From positions 2,294,001 to 2,358,000 of the forward strand of contig NZ_JAPEOR010000001.1 in assembly GCF_026341125.1 (NCBI RefSeq): a stretch of 64,000 nucleotides of DNA, in the 5' to 3' direction. Shown piece after piece: positions 41,766 to 49,993 of this stretch. Made by a program: the position numbers and the translations under genes. Below the pieces are notes generated by a model. The model was not told where the DNA came from and did no database searches. It saw nothing but the letters and a program-made list of their open reading frames with translations. Within the stretch, counting starts at the first letter, position 1; each line of letters begins with the position of its first letter. This DNA comes from Streptomyces sp. NBC_01142. GTDB lineage: Bacteria; Actinomycetota; Actinomycetes; Streptomycetales; Streptomycetaceae.

Positions 41766-43778
41766 ATGGTACCCACGGGGGCCTACGGAACCTGGCCATC
41801 ACCGATCGACGCGGCGCTCGCCGCCGGGCACGACGGGCGCCCGGAGTATGTCGGCATCGTCGGCGACGAGGTGTGGTGGACCGTGCCACGCCCCACCGAG
41901 GGCGGTCGAAGGGCCCTGGTGCGCAGACGGGCCGACGGTGGCGAGGAATCGGTGCTGCCCGCCCCGTGGAACGTACGCAGCAGGGTCATCGAGTACGGCG
42001 GCCGGCCCTGGGCCGGGGCCCGGCGCGCCGAGGGCACCCCGCTCGTCGTCTTCGTCCACTTCCCCGACCAGCGGCTGTACGTCTACGAGCCGGACGTGCC
42101 CGAGGCCGCGCCCCGGCCGCTCACCCCGGTGTCGGCCCTCGGTGGCGGTCTGCGCTGGGTCGACCCGCAGATCCACCTCGACCGGGGCAGTAGCGGCGAA
42201 GTCTGGTGCGTGCTCGAGGAGTTCACCGGCCAGGCACCCACGGACGTACGCCGGGTGATCGCGGCCGTGCCGCTGGACGGCTCGGCGGCCGAGGACCGCG
42301 GTGCGGTGCGCGAACTCTGCGACGACCGGCACCGCTTCGTCACCGGGCCTCGGCTCTCGCCGGACGGGCGGCACGCCGCCTGGATCGCCTGGGACCATCC
42401 GCAGATGCCCTGGGACGGCACGGTGGTGATGCTCGGCGAGGTGACCCGGGAGGGACTGTTCACCGCGGCGCGGCCGGTGGCCGGGGGGACGGACGAGTCG
42501 GTCGCCCAGGTCGAATGGGCCCCGGACGGATCCCTGCTCTTCGTCTCCGACCTCGGCAACTGGTGGGAGCCGCAGCGCATCCGGCTGGACGCACTCGCGC
42601 CCGGTGTCGTACCGGGCACCAGCCTCTGCCCCGGCCGCGGGGAGGAGTTCGGCGGATCGTTGTGGAAAATCGGCCTCCAGTGGTTCCACCCCCTGGACAA
42701 CGGGCTGATCGCCGTCATCCACGGCAAGGGGACCACCGCACTGGGGATACTGGACCCGGAGACTGGTGAGCTCGTGGACGCCGCGGGACCGTGGACCGAG
42801 TGGGCGGCCACCCTCGCCGTGCACGGCGACCGGGTGATCGGGGTCGCGGCCAGCCCGCGCAGCGCGTACGAGGTGGTGGAGCTGGACACCTGCACCGGGC
42901 GGACCCGGGTGATCGGCTCGGCGCACGACGACCCGGTTGACCCGGCGTATTACCCCGAGCCCCAGATCCGTACCTTCACCGGCCCCGACAACCGCGAGAT
43001 CCACGCCCATATCTACCCGCCCCACAGCCCGGACCGGATCGCGCCCGACGACGAACTGCCGCCCTTCGTGGTCTGGGCGCACGGCGGCCCCACCGACCGT
43101 GCCCCGCTCGTCCTGGACCTGGAGATCGCCTACTTCACCTCGCGAGGCATCGGCGTCGCCGAGGTCAACTACGGCGGCTCCACCGGCTACGGCAGGGAGT
43201 ACCGCAACCGGCTGAGGGAGCAGTGGGGAGTCGTCGACGTCGAGGACTGCGCGGCCGTCGCCGAGACACTGGCAGCCGAGGGCACGGCTGATCCGGCGCG
43301 GCTCGCCATCCGCGGCGCCAGTGCGGGCGGCTATACCACTGCCGTTTCCCTCGCCACCACCGATGTCTACGCCTGCGGCACCATCCTCTACCCGGTTCTC
43401 GACCTGGTGGGCTGGGCCACCGACGAGACTCATGACTTCGAGTCGCCGTATCTGGAGTCGCTGATCGGACCGATCGCCGAAGTCCCCGCGCGCTACCGCG
43501 AGCGCTCGCCGCTGCAACACGTAGACCGGATCACCGCGCCGTTCCTGCTGCTGCAAGGACTCGACGATGTGGTCTGTCCGCCCGTGCAGTGCGAGCGGTT
43601 CCTGGCCCGGACGGCGGGGCGCGGCATCGCGCACGCGTACATCGCCTTCGACGGGGAGGGGCACGGCTTCCGCAAGGCAGACACCCTGATCCGGGTGCTC
43701 GAGGCCGAACTCTCCCTCTACGCCCAGGCCTTCGGCATTCCGCGTCCCGACATCCCCCTGCTGGAGCTCAAGAAGTGA
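41766..43778 (+). CDS. S9 family prolyl-oligopeptidase-type peptidase
   Basis: The 670-residue protein has an N-terminal beta-propeller and a C-terminal alpha/beta-hydrolase domain. The catalytic triad is readable as S519 (RGASAGGYTT), D600 (LQGLDDVVCPP) and H633 (GEGHGFRK). It should cut short peptides in the cytoplasm, no signal peptide being present. AGGGGGA is 7 bases before ATG 41766. Its stop overlaps the start of the S66 gene (GTGA, 43775-43778). Confidence 0.88.
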   Translation: MVPTGAYGTWPSPIDAALAAGHDGRPEYVGIVGDEVWWTVPRPTEGGRRALVRRRADGGEESVLPAPWNVRSRVIEYGGRPWAGARRAEGTPLVVFVHFPDQRLYVYEPDVPEAAPRPLTPVSALGGGLRWVDPQIHLDRGSSGEVWCVLEEFTGQAPTDVRRVIAAVPLDGSAAEDRGAVRELCDDRHRFVTGPRLSPDGRHAAWIAWDHPQMPWDGTVVMLGEVTREGLFTAARPVAGGTDESVAQVEWAPDGSLLFVSDLGNWWEPQRIRLDALAPGVVPGTSLCPGRGEEFGGSLWKIGLQWFHPLDNGLIAVIHGKGTTALGILDPETGELVDAAGPWTEWAATLAVHGDRVIGVAASPRSAYEVVELDTCTGRTRVIGSAHDDPVDPAYYPEPQIRTFTGPDNREIHAHIYPPHSPDRIAPDDELPPFVVWAHGGPTDRAPLVLDLEIAYFTSRGIGVAEVNYGGSTGYGREYRNRLREQWGVVDVEDCAAVAETLAAEGTADPARLAIRGASAGGYTTAVSLATTDVYACGTILYPVLDLVGWATDETHDFESPYLESLIGPIAEVPARYRERSPLQHVDRITAPFLLLQGLDDVVCPPVQCERFLARTAGRGIAHAYIAFDGEGHGFRKADTLIRVLEAELSLYAQAFGIPRPDIPLLELKK

Positions 43779-44764
43779 CCCCGCCGTCTCTTCCCGGGGG
43801 GCGCCGGATCCGGCACCGGCCTCGCCGCGGGCCGGACCCCCGGCCCCTGACCCGCCCCGCACGACTGAGGCCCGGGGCCAGGGTCGCCGTCGTGGCGCCC
43901 AGCGGACCGGTCCCCGAGGACCGTCTCGCACCGGGTCTGGCCATCCTGCGCGGCTGGGACCTGGACCCCGTCGTCATGCCTCATGTCCGGGACCGGCACC
44001 CGGAGTTCTGGTACCTCGCCGGGTCGGACGAGGCCCGCGCCCGCGAACTGACCCAGGCCTGGTGCGATCCGTCGGTCTCCGCGGTGTTCTGTGCCCGCGG
44101 CGGGTACGGCGCGCTGCGGATGGTCGATCTGCTCGACTGGTCCGCGATACGCGCAGCCGGTCCGAAGGTCTTTGTCGGCTACAGCGACATAACCACCCTC
44201 CATGAGGCGTTCGCCGCCCGGATGGGACTGGCCACGCTGCACGGCCCGATGGTCGGCGCGCTGACCTTCCTCACGGACGAGCGCACCCAGGAGTCGCTGC
44301 GGGACACTCTTTTCGCGCCCGAGTCGGTACGGACCCTGGGTCTGGAGACGGCCCGCACGATGGTCCCCGGCCGGGCCAGGGGCATCACGCTCGGCGGCTG
44401 TGTCAGCCTGCTCGCCGCCGACCTCGGCACCCCGCACGCCCGTCGCTCGGCCCGCGGCGGTCTGCTGCTGATCGAGGACGTGGGGGAGGAGGACTACCGT
44501 CTCGACCGGATCCTTACCCAGCTGCTGCGCTCCGGCTGGCTGGAGGGCGTTGCGGGTGTCGCGCTCGGCTCCTGGGCGGAGTGCGGTCCCTACGAACAGG
44601 TACGCGCGGTGCTGCAGGACCGGCTGGGCGGGCTCGGTGTTCCGGTCGTCGAGGAGTTCGGGTTCGGACACGGTACGACCGCGCTGACGATGCCGTTCGG
44701 TGTGCCCGCGGTGCTGGACGCGGACGCCCGCACACTGACACTCGACGAGCCCGCCCTGATCTGA
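43775..44764 (+). CDS. S66 family LD-carboxypeptidase (LdcA-like)
   Basis: The 329-residue serine peptidase shows the LdcA triad: S137 in VFVGYSDITTLH, E234 in LLIEDVGEEDY and H299 in FGFGHGTTALTMP, plus FCARGGYGALRM. LdcA releases D-Ala from murein tetrapeptides during cell-wall recycling. The 30-residue basic N terminus (Arg/Pro-rich) precedes the usual start LRPGARVAVVAPSGP. GTG 43775 overlaps the S9 stop and has GGAG 8 bases upstream. Confidence 0.85.
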   Translation: MTPPSLPGGRRIRHRPRRGPDPRPLTRPARLRPGARVAVVAPSGPVPEDRLAPGLAILRGWDLDPVVMPHVRDRHPEFWYLAGSDEARARELTQAWCDPSVSAVFCARGGYGALRMVDLLDWSAIRAAGPKVFVGYSDITTLHEAFAARMGLATLHGPMVGALTFLTDERTQESLRDTLFAPESVRTLGLETARTMVPGRARGITLGGCVSLLAADLGTPHARRSARGGLLLIEDVGEEDYRLDRILTQLLRSGWLEGVAGVALGSWAECGPYEQVRAVLQDRLGGLGVPVVEEFGFGHGTTALTMPFGVPAVLDADARTLTLDEPALI

Positions 44765-44877
44765 CGCCCGTCACCAGCCCGCCCGAGAAACCAGAACCCT
44801 CGAAGTGCCCGTCGTCAAAGGCAGGGTGAACTGATCGGTTCGATGGCATCACGGCCCCATGAGGGGGCGCATCCACC

Positions 44878-44911
44878 CCCGGCGGCTGAACTCCGCAGAT
44901 CAGCCGCCGGG
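44878..44911. terminator. Perfect 12-bp hairpin between convergent genes
   Basis: CCCGGCGGCTGA and TCAGCCGCCGGG flank a 10-base loop between the S66 gene and adenosine deaminase, 13 bases from the latter's stop. It can terminate from both sides. Confidence 0.75.
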
Positions 44912-44924
44912 CACGGTCGTCCGG

Positions 44925-45992
44925 TCAGCGGCCGAGCGCCGCGTACCCCGGCCGGATCACCTCGTCGATCAGGCGGCGGCGCTCCGGCAGCGGCAGGAAC
45001 GCCGACTCGACCGCGGCGACCGTGAACTCCTCGAAGACCTCCGGACCGTAGCCGAACGCATCCACCATGTGCTGGAACTCCTGGCTCATGGTGGTGCCGG
45101 AGACCAAGCGGTTGTCCGTGTTGAGCGTGATCCGGAAGCCGAGGCGGCGCAGCAGGTCGATGGGGTGGGTGGCGTAGTCCTTCGCGGCACCCGTCTGGAG
45201 GTTGGAGGTCGGGCAGACCTCCAGGGCGATGCGGTTGTCGCGGATGTACGACGCAAGGTGGCCCAGGTCCGCCGAGCCGTCGTCGTGCACCGTGATGTCG
45301 TCGGTGATGCGTACGCCGTGACCGATGCGCTCGGCGCCGCAGATCTGCACCGCCTCGTGGATCGACTCGGCGCCGACGGCCTCGCCCGCGTGGATCGTGA
45401 AGTGGCAGTTGTGCCGCTTCAGATGCTGGAAGGCGGGCAGATGACGGGCCGGCGGGTTGCCGATCTCGCCGCCCGCGATGTCGAAGCCGGCCACCCCGCG
45501 CTCGCGGTGCGCGACGGTCAGCTCGGCTATTTCCAGGGAGCGTGCGGTGTGGCGCATGCCGGTGAGCAGCGCGCGTACGGTGATCCTGCCGCCGCTGCGG
45601 AGCTCGCCCTGCCGGAATCCGGCGTTGACCGCGTCGACGACCTCGTCGAGGGTCAGGCCGCGCTCCTGATGCTGCTCGGGGGCGTACCGCACCTCCGCGT
45701 AGACGACGCCGTCCGCCGCCAGGTCCTCGGCGCACTCCGCCGCGATCCGCTCCAGCGCGCCGCGGGTCTGCATCACCGCGCAGGTGTGGGCGAACGTCTC
45801 CAGATAGCGCTCCAGCGAGCCGGAGTCCGCGGCGTCGCGGAACCAGGTGGCGAGCGCAGCCGGGTCCTCGGTCGGCAGCGCGGTGTAGCCGCACTCCCGG
45901 GCCAGCTCGATGATCGTGGCGGGGCGCAGACCGCCGTCCAGGTGGTCGTGGAGGACGGCCTTGGGGGCGCGGAGGATGTCAGACAAGTGCAT
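44925..45992 (-). CDS. add: Adenosine deaminase
   Basis: The 355-residue TIM-barrel hydrolase has zinc ligands in LHDHLDGG (H15, H17), HAGEA (His and catalytic Glu), the GHG segment IGHGVRI, and TLNTDN with the conserved Asp pair region; VCPTSNLQTG is also typical. It converts adenosine to inosine in purine salvage. ATG 45992 has no ribosome site, but TACACT about 10 bases upstream on the minus strand suggests a -10 box and a leaderless transcript. It lies downstream of the GntR gene. Confidence 0.9.
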   Translation of the reverse strand: MHLSDILRAPKAVLHDHLDGGLRPATIIELARECGYTALPTEDPAALATWFRDAADSGSLERYLETFAHTCAVMQTRGALERIAAECAEDLAADGVVYAEVRYAPEQHQERGLTLDEVVDAVNAGFRQGELRSGGRITVRALLTGMRHTARSLEIAELTVAHRERGVAGFDIAGGEIGNPPARHLPAFQHLKRHNCHFTIHAGEAVGAESIHEAVQICGAERIGHGVRITDDITVHDDGSADLGHLASYIRDNRIALEVCPTSNLQTGAAKDYATHPIDLLRRLGFRITLNTDNRLVSGTTMSQEFQHMVDAFGYGPEVFEEFTVAAVESAFLPLPERRRLIDEVIRPGYAALGR

Positions 45993-46069
45993 GGCGGAGG
46001 AGTGTACGGCACCGTGGGTGTGCCGTGCCGTGACGGTCGTCTCTTGCTCCCGCGCGTGCCTCGCGGCAG

Positions 46070-46816
46070 TCAGTTCGACTGGAGTACGGGCATGGCGGGC
46101 GCGCCCGTGGGCAGCATGTGCTTCGCCGCCAGGATCGGGGTGTCGTCGACCCGTACCACCTGCGTGACCAGCACCGCAGGAGTGTCGGCCGGCCGGCCCA
46201 GCTGCTCGCCGCGCCGCTGCCCGAGCAGCGTCGCGGTCACACCGCTGTGGGCGGTCAGCGTCACTCCTCGCGAGGCCGCGGCCAGCACCGCGAGCATCGA
46301 GGTGGCCGGGGTGGGGGCGGCTCGCAGCGCCGCGGCGAAGGCCGGATGAAACTGCTCCAGCACCTCCTCGGCGGCTGCCCACTCCTGGCTGAGTGCCGCA
46401 GCCGTACCGTCCCCTGCCAGCAGGGACTCCCAGAACCGCAGCTCCGCCCCGGCGGGCGCGAGCAGATGCTGGGTGGTGAAGTCGGTGGGCTCCTCCACGG
46501 CGCGCAGCAGGGGCCGCACCCGGAGCGGGGAGCCGGGGGAGAGGAGTTCCTCCAGCGGCTGGATGTGCTCGTAACCGCGCCGCGGCGGGCGGTCGTTGAC
46601 GGTCCGGCCGACTCCGCGGCGTACGGACAGCAGCCCGTCCTCCTGGAGCAGCAGCAGGGCCTCGCGCAGGGCGGGGCGGCTGACCCCCAGCTCGGCCGCG
46701 AGCCGGGGCTCGGACGGCAGGGTGGAGCCGGGCGGGTAGGTGCCCTCGTGGATGGCGTCCGCGATCCGCTCGTACAGGACGACGACCGGCCTCCGCTGCT
46801 GTCCGCTGACTGCCAC
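46070..46816 (-). CDS. GntR-family (HutC type) transcriptional regulator
   Basis: The 248-residue protein has a winged helix (VVLYERIADAIHEGTYPPGS then LAAELGVSRPALREALLLLQ and EDGLLSVRRGVGRTV) followed by a UTRA-type ligand domain. GTG 46816 is preferred over GTG 46834 because GAGGAGGA lies just before it; it also leaves the operator CTTGTCAGCAAG upstream rather than inside the gene. It is divergent from the MFS gene and probably regulates it and itself. Confidence 0.82.
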   Translation of the reverse strand: MAVSGQQRRPVVVLYERIADAIHEGTYPPGSTLPSEPRLAAELGVSRPALREALLLLQEDGLLSVRRGVGRTVNDRPPRRGYEHIQPLEELLSPGSPLRVRPLLRAVEEPTDFTTQHLLAPAGAELRFWESLLAGDGTAAALSQEWAAAEEVLEQFHPAFAAALRAAPTPATSMLAVLAAASRGVTLTAHSGVTATLLGQRRGEQLGRPADTPAVLVTQVVRVDDTPILAAKHMLPTGAPAMPVLQSN

Positions 46817-46833
46817 TGATCCTCCTCGGCTCA

Positions 46834-46845
46834 CTTGTCAGCAAG
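46834..46845. promoter_or_regulatory. GntR operator candidate, proximal to the gntR gene
   Basis: CTTGTCAGCAAG is an imperfect copy of the palindrome at 46987-46999 (CTTG and CAAG arms). It lies 17 bases upstream of the regulator start codon. Together the two sites bracket the divergent promoter region. Confidence 0.5.
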
Positions 46846-46986
46846 CTATGCGAACCCTCGTGGCGGGGCAATGGCCACCGGATACCGGATGAGCTGCGAT
46901 TTTCTGCTGCTCTGCCATCGCTCCGCAATTCACAGCAGGAAGGCCTTGACGTTCTACGCCCGTAGATCCCACTCTGTCTGAGCGTA

Positions 46987-46999
46987 CTTGTCTGACAAG
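46987..46999. promoter_or_regulatory. GntR operator candidate, proximal to the MFS gene
   Basis: CTTGTC-T-GACAAG is a perfect 13-base palindrome around a single central base, the symmetry expected for a HutC-type GntR dimer. It is 73 bases upstream of the MFS start codon. A similar site stands next to the gntR gene. Confidence 0.6.
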
Positions 47000-47072
47000 G
47001 CCGGTGCGTGCGTGCTGTTCCCATCGCGGCATCACATCCAAGGCACATGACATCCAAGGCAAAGGGGCCGAC

Positions 47073-48530
47073 ATGTCACCCACGCTCGGCCGGACGCGTT
47101 CCGGGACCGAATCCGACCTGGCGGGTCGCGGCGGCATGCTGCTGGCCATGGTGCTGGCCGTACTCGGCTACCAGATCAACGCCACCATGCTCAGCCCCGC
47201 GCTGCCCGATGTCATCGAGCGCCTCGGCACCACCACCGCGGCCGCCGGTCTCTCCCAGACACTGTTCTTCCTGATGGCCGCCATCGGCCAGGTCACCCTG
47301 GCCCGCCTCAGCGACCAGCGCGGCCGCAAGCCGATGATGGTGGTCTGCGCGTTCGTCCTGATCGCCGGCAATCTGCTCTGTGTCTTCGCCCCGAACATCG
47401 AGATCTTCATCGCGGGCCGCATCCTCCAGGGCATGTCCGCGGCGATGTTCACGCTCGCCTTCCTCACCCTGAACCAGCTGCTGACCCCGGCAGGCTTCGG
47501 CAAGGCCGCGGGCATCATCACCGCCGTCAACGGCGGCCTCGCCGGTGTCGACGCCATCGCCGGCGGCCAGATCGCCGACACCATCGGGTTCCGCGGCATC
47601 TTCGTCTGCTCCACCCTCATCGCGGTCGTGGGCCTCATCGGCGTACGGAAGTACGTCCCCGACGTCCCGCCCACCACCGCCGACGCCCGTTTCGACTCGC
47701 GCGGGATCGCCGCCCTCTCCATCGGGCTCACCGGCGTCCTCGTCGGCCTCGCCCAGGGCGCGAGCTGGGGCTGGGCCTCGCCGCTCACCCTCGGCTTCCT
47801 GCTCGGCGGCGTCGCCGCACTGGTCCTGTTCGTCCTCTCGCAGAAGAGTGCCGCCAACCCGGTCATCGACATCGAGGTGCTCGCCTCCCGCCGTGCCTGG
47901 CCGCTGCTCATCACCACGGTCTGCACGCTCGGCGGCGCCTTCGGCGCGATCGCGCTGACCATTCCGCTCTTCTCCCAGGACGCCCGCGTCGGCCTCGGCC
48001 TGTCCGCCGTCACCGCCGCCGTCCTCTTCCTCACCCCGATCCAGCTGATCGGCGTGATCTCGGCGCCGCTGACGGGCCGGCTCGGCCCGAAGATCGGCTG
48101 GCGTACGGTCGTGGTCGCCGGAGCCGCTGCCAACTTCGCGATCTTCGTCTTCGCCACGTTCTTCCTGCACAACGAGTGGATCCTGGTGGCCTCACTGGCC
48201 GCGCTCGGTGTGACCTACGGCGGCTTCATGCTCACCGGCCTCAACGGTCTCGCCGTCACCACCGCCCCCAAGGACAAGCCCGGCTCGCTCTCCGGTCTCA
48301 ATGGCGCGTGCTTCGGTATCGGTGCCTCGCTGGGCATCGCGATCGCCTCGGCCATGATCACGGCGGGCAGCGATGCGCAGGGTCCCACCGAGGCCGGCTA
48401 TCAGCACGCCATGTACGCGGCGCTTGCACTGCTGGCGATCGGTGTCCTCAGCTCGCTGCTGATCCAGCGGCCCGACCCCGAGACGGCCGCGGCGGACGAA
48501 GAGCCGCAGTTGGTGCTCGCCCACCACTGA
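47073..48530 (+). CDS. MFS transporter
   Basis: The 485-residue protein has 14 or so hydrophobic helices, with ARLSDQRGRKPMMV as the 2-3 loop motif and FIAGRILQGMSAAMFTLAFL as the helix 4 motif. It resembles DHA2-type exporters. AAAGGGG precedes ATG 47073. Control by the divergent GntR protein is supported by paired palindromes in the 256-base spacer. The substrate is not predictable. Confidence 0.85.
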   Translation: MSPTLGRTRSGTESDLAGRGGMLLAMVLAVLGYQINATMLSPALPDVIERLGTTTAAAGLSQTLFFLMAAIGQVTLARLSDQRGRKPMMVVCAFVLIAGNLLCVFAPNIEIFIAGRILQGMSAAMFTLAFLTLNQLLTPAGFGKAAGIITAVNGGLAGVDAIAGGQIADTIGFRGIFVCSTLIAVVGLIGVRKYVPDVPPTTADARFDSRGIAALSIGLTGVLVGLAQGASWGWASPLTLGFLLGGVAALVLFVLSQKSAANPVIDIEVLASRRAWPLLITTVCTLGGAFGAIALTIPLFSQDARVGLGLSAVTAAVLFLTPIQLIGVISAPLTGRLGPKIGWRTVVVAGAAANFAIFVFATFFLHNEWILVASLAALGVTYGGFMLTGLNGLAVTTAPKDKPGSLSGLNGACFGIGASLGIAIASAMITAGSDAQGPTEAGYQHAMYAALALLAIGVLSSLLIQRPDPETAAADEEPQLVLAHH

Positions 48531-48577
48531 CGGCACGATCGGGCGGCGGCCGGCTCACTGACGGCCCACACCCCCTC

Positions 48578-48616
48578 ACCCGTACGGCACGTTCCACACC
48601 CGTACGGCCCGTTCCA
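48578..48616. repeat. 19-base direct repeat with 20-base period
   Basis: ACCCGTACGGCACGTTCCA and ACCCGTACGGCCCGTTCCA differ at one base and are separated by one C. Each contains the palindrome CCGTACGG. A period of 20 bases equals about two helical turns, so two protein molecules could bind on the same face, just upstream of the lapA-like gene. Confidence 0.6.
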
Positions 48617-48622
48617 GTGCCG

Positions 48623-48656
48623 CATGGGACCAGGATCCGTTCATCCTGGTCCCATG
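48623..48656 (+). promoter_or_regulatory. Perfect hairpin that contains the start codon of the next gene
   Basis: CATGGGACCAGGAT and ATCCTGGTCCCATG are complementary over 14 bases around a 6-base loop. The ATG of the lapA-like gene (48654-48656) lies in the right arm, and the only purine-rich ribosome-site candidate (CAGGAT) is in the left arm. If transcription starts before 48623 the start would be sequestered. Confidence 0.6.
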
Positions 48657-48896
48657 AGCGCCAAGCAGACATCGAGCGGCGGGAAGGGCCAGGTCAACGG
48701 CCGGTTCACTGCGGCCAGGATCAGCGTCATGGCGGTCGCGATCGTGGCTGTCGTCTTCATCTTCGAGAACACCCGGCAGGTCAAGATCCGGCTGCTGATC
48801 CCGGAAGTGACCATGCCTCTCTGCCTGGCCCTCCTCGCGATGTTCCTGATCGGCGTCGTGTGCGGCGCCTACTTCCTCCGCAGGCGTGCCAAGTGA
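48654..48896 (+). CDS. Small LapA/DUF1049-like membrane protein
   Basis: The 80-residue protein has two hydrophobic segments (about residues 23-40 and 55-74) joined by FENTRQVKIRLLIPEVTMPL, the conserved core of the lipopolysaccharide-assembly-like LapA family (DUF1049). It ends with FLRRRAK on the cytoplasmic side. In actinobacteria its function is unknown. The start codon lies in a perfect hairpin. It precedes a GNAT gene by 31 bases. Confidence 0.75.
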   Translation: MSAKQTSSGGKGQVNGRFTAARISVMAVAIVAVVFIFENTRQVKIRLLIPEVTMPLCLALLAMFLIGVVCGAYFLRRRAK

Positions 48897-48927
48897 GGGC
48901 GCCGGAGCGCCCCGATAATCTGTCGTG

Positions 48928-49527
48928 ATGCCCGAGCACTCCGCCACCGCCGCGTACCTCGCCACGGGGCCGCAGGTCGGCGTACGCCCCTACGCGTACG
49001 GGGACAGCGAGGAATTCACGGCGCTCGCGGCAGGGAGTACGGAGCACCACCGTCCCTGGCTCTTCCCGCCCGTCACGGCCAAGACGTACGCCGCCTACGC
49101 CGGACGGCTCATCGAGGACCCGACCAAGGCCGGATTCCTCGTCTGTATGCGGGAATCCGGGCGGATCGCGGGCTTCATCAACATCAACAACATCGTCGAG
49201 GGCGGCTTCCTGAGCGGGGCGATCGGCTACGGCGCCTTCGCGCATGCCGCAGGCCGCGGCCTGATGAGCGAGGGCCTCGGCCTTGTCGTGCGCCATGCCT
49301 TCGGCCCGCTCGGCCTGCACCGCCTCGAGGCCAACATCCAGCCGGGCAACACTGCTTCCCTCGCACTCGTACGCCGCGCCGGATTCCGGCTCGAGGGCTT
49401 CTCGCCCGACTTCCTCTTCATCGACGGGGCATGGCGCGACCACGAACGCTGGGCGATCACTGATGAGATGCGCCGTAGAGGACTTGGAGGGGCTCAGCGG
49501 GACTTGGAGGGGCTCAGCGGAACGTAA
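48928..49527 (+). CDS. RimJ/RimL-type GNAT acetyltransferase
   Basis: The 199-residue acetyltransferase has VRPYAYGDSEEFTAL at the N terminus, FININNIVEGGFLSGAIGY, and GLHRLEANIQPGNTASLALV with RRAGFRLEGFSPDFLFIDG, all typical of RimJ/RimL enzymes that acetylate protein N termini. ATG 48928 follows an in-frame GTG at 48925. The last 13 residues are encoded by a 20-base tandem duplication that changes the frame of the C-terminal tail. Confidence 0.82.
   Translation: MPEHSATAAYLATGPQVGVRPYAYGDSEEFTALAAGSTEHHRPWLFPPVTAKTYAAYAGRLIEDPTKAGFLVCMRESGRIAGFININNIVEGGFLSGAIGYGAFAHAAGRGLMSEGLGLVVRHAFGPLGLHRLEANIQPGNTASLALVRRAGFRLEGFSPDFLFIDGAWRDHERWAITDEMRRRGLGGAQRDLEGLSGT
49481..49520 (+). repeat. Exact 20-bp tandem duplication at the end of the GNAT gene
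   Basis: GACTTGGAGGGGCTCAGCGG occurs twice with no gap. As 20 is not a multiple of three, the second copy shifts the frame and brings a stop codon (49525-49527). With one copy the frame would continue for roughly twenty more codons, reading AACGTAAGGGCCTGG onward. Confidence 0.9.
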
Positions 49528-49590
49528 GGGCCTGGGTAACTTGGCGGCGCCCGACGGTACTTGACGGTACTTCGCGGCGCCTGGCGTCGT

Positions 49591-49926
49591 TCAGCGGCCC
49601 TTGCGATTGACCTTCATGGTGTCCATGTCCGTGGCCGTCGCGCGCAGATCCCGGAAGCCGCGGCCCAGAGCCCTGAGCGCCGTCTCCGCCCTGTCCTCGG
49701 CGATCGCTCCGGCCATCTCCTCACCGTCCGCCGCGTCCGAGAGAACGACATAGCGGTACGTGAAATGCCTGAGCGCGCTGTCGTAGGCGAGCGAGCCCTC
49801 CGCGGTGAACTGCATCTGCGCGATGCCGTGGTCGGCCACGTCGGAGAGGAGACCGTCACGTGCCTCGTCCGTCAGCCCGTCCCAGGTCCCGCGCACGATC
49901 ACCCGGTACGTGTGCTGAGTGCCCAT
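49591..49926 (-). CDS. DUF6204-type protein of unknown function
   Basis: The 111-residue protein begins MGTQHTYRVIVRGTWDGLTD and includes GIAQMQFTAEGSLAYDSALR with FTYRYVVLSDAADGEE. This agrees with my memory of the small actinobacterial family DUF6204; no enzymatic motif is visible. It looks like a compact alpha/beta protein. ATG 49926 is preferred; the frame extends to 50058 without homology. It is divergent from the arginase-fold gene. Confidence 0.6.
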   Translation of the reverse strand: MGTQHTYRVIVRGTWDGLTDEARDGLLSDVADHGIAQMQFTAEGSLAYDSALRHFTYRYVVLSDAADGEEMAGAIAEDRAETALRALGRGFRDLRATATDMDTMKVNRKGR

Positions 49927-49993
49927 CTGCCCTGCCGCCCTCTCCTCGCCGAAACGCATTGAAGATCCAGAGTACGGCGGTGAGGATGAGCCC

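Noticed and set aside
39593..44764. Peptidase cluster as part of a peptide natural-product cluster
   Set aside because: No precursor peptide, synthetase, lanthionine or cyclase-type gene is nearby; murein or general peptide turnover is simpler.
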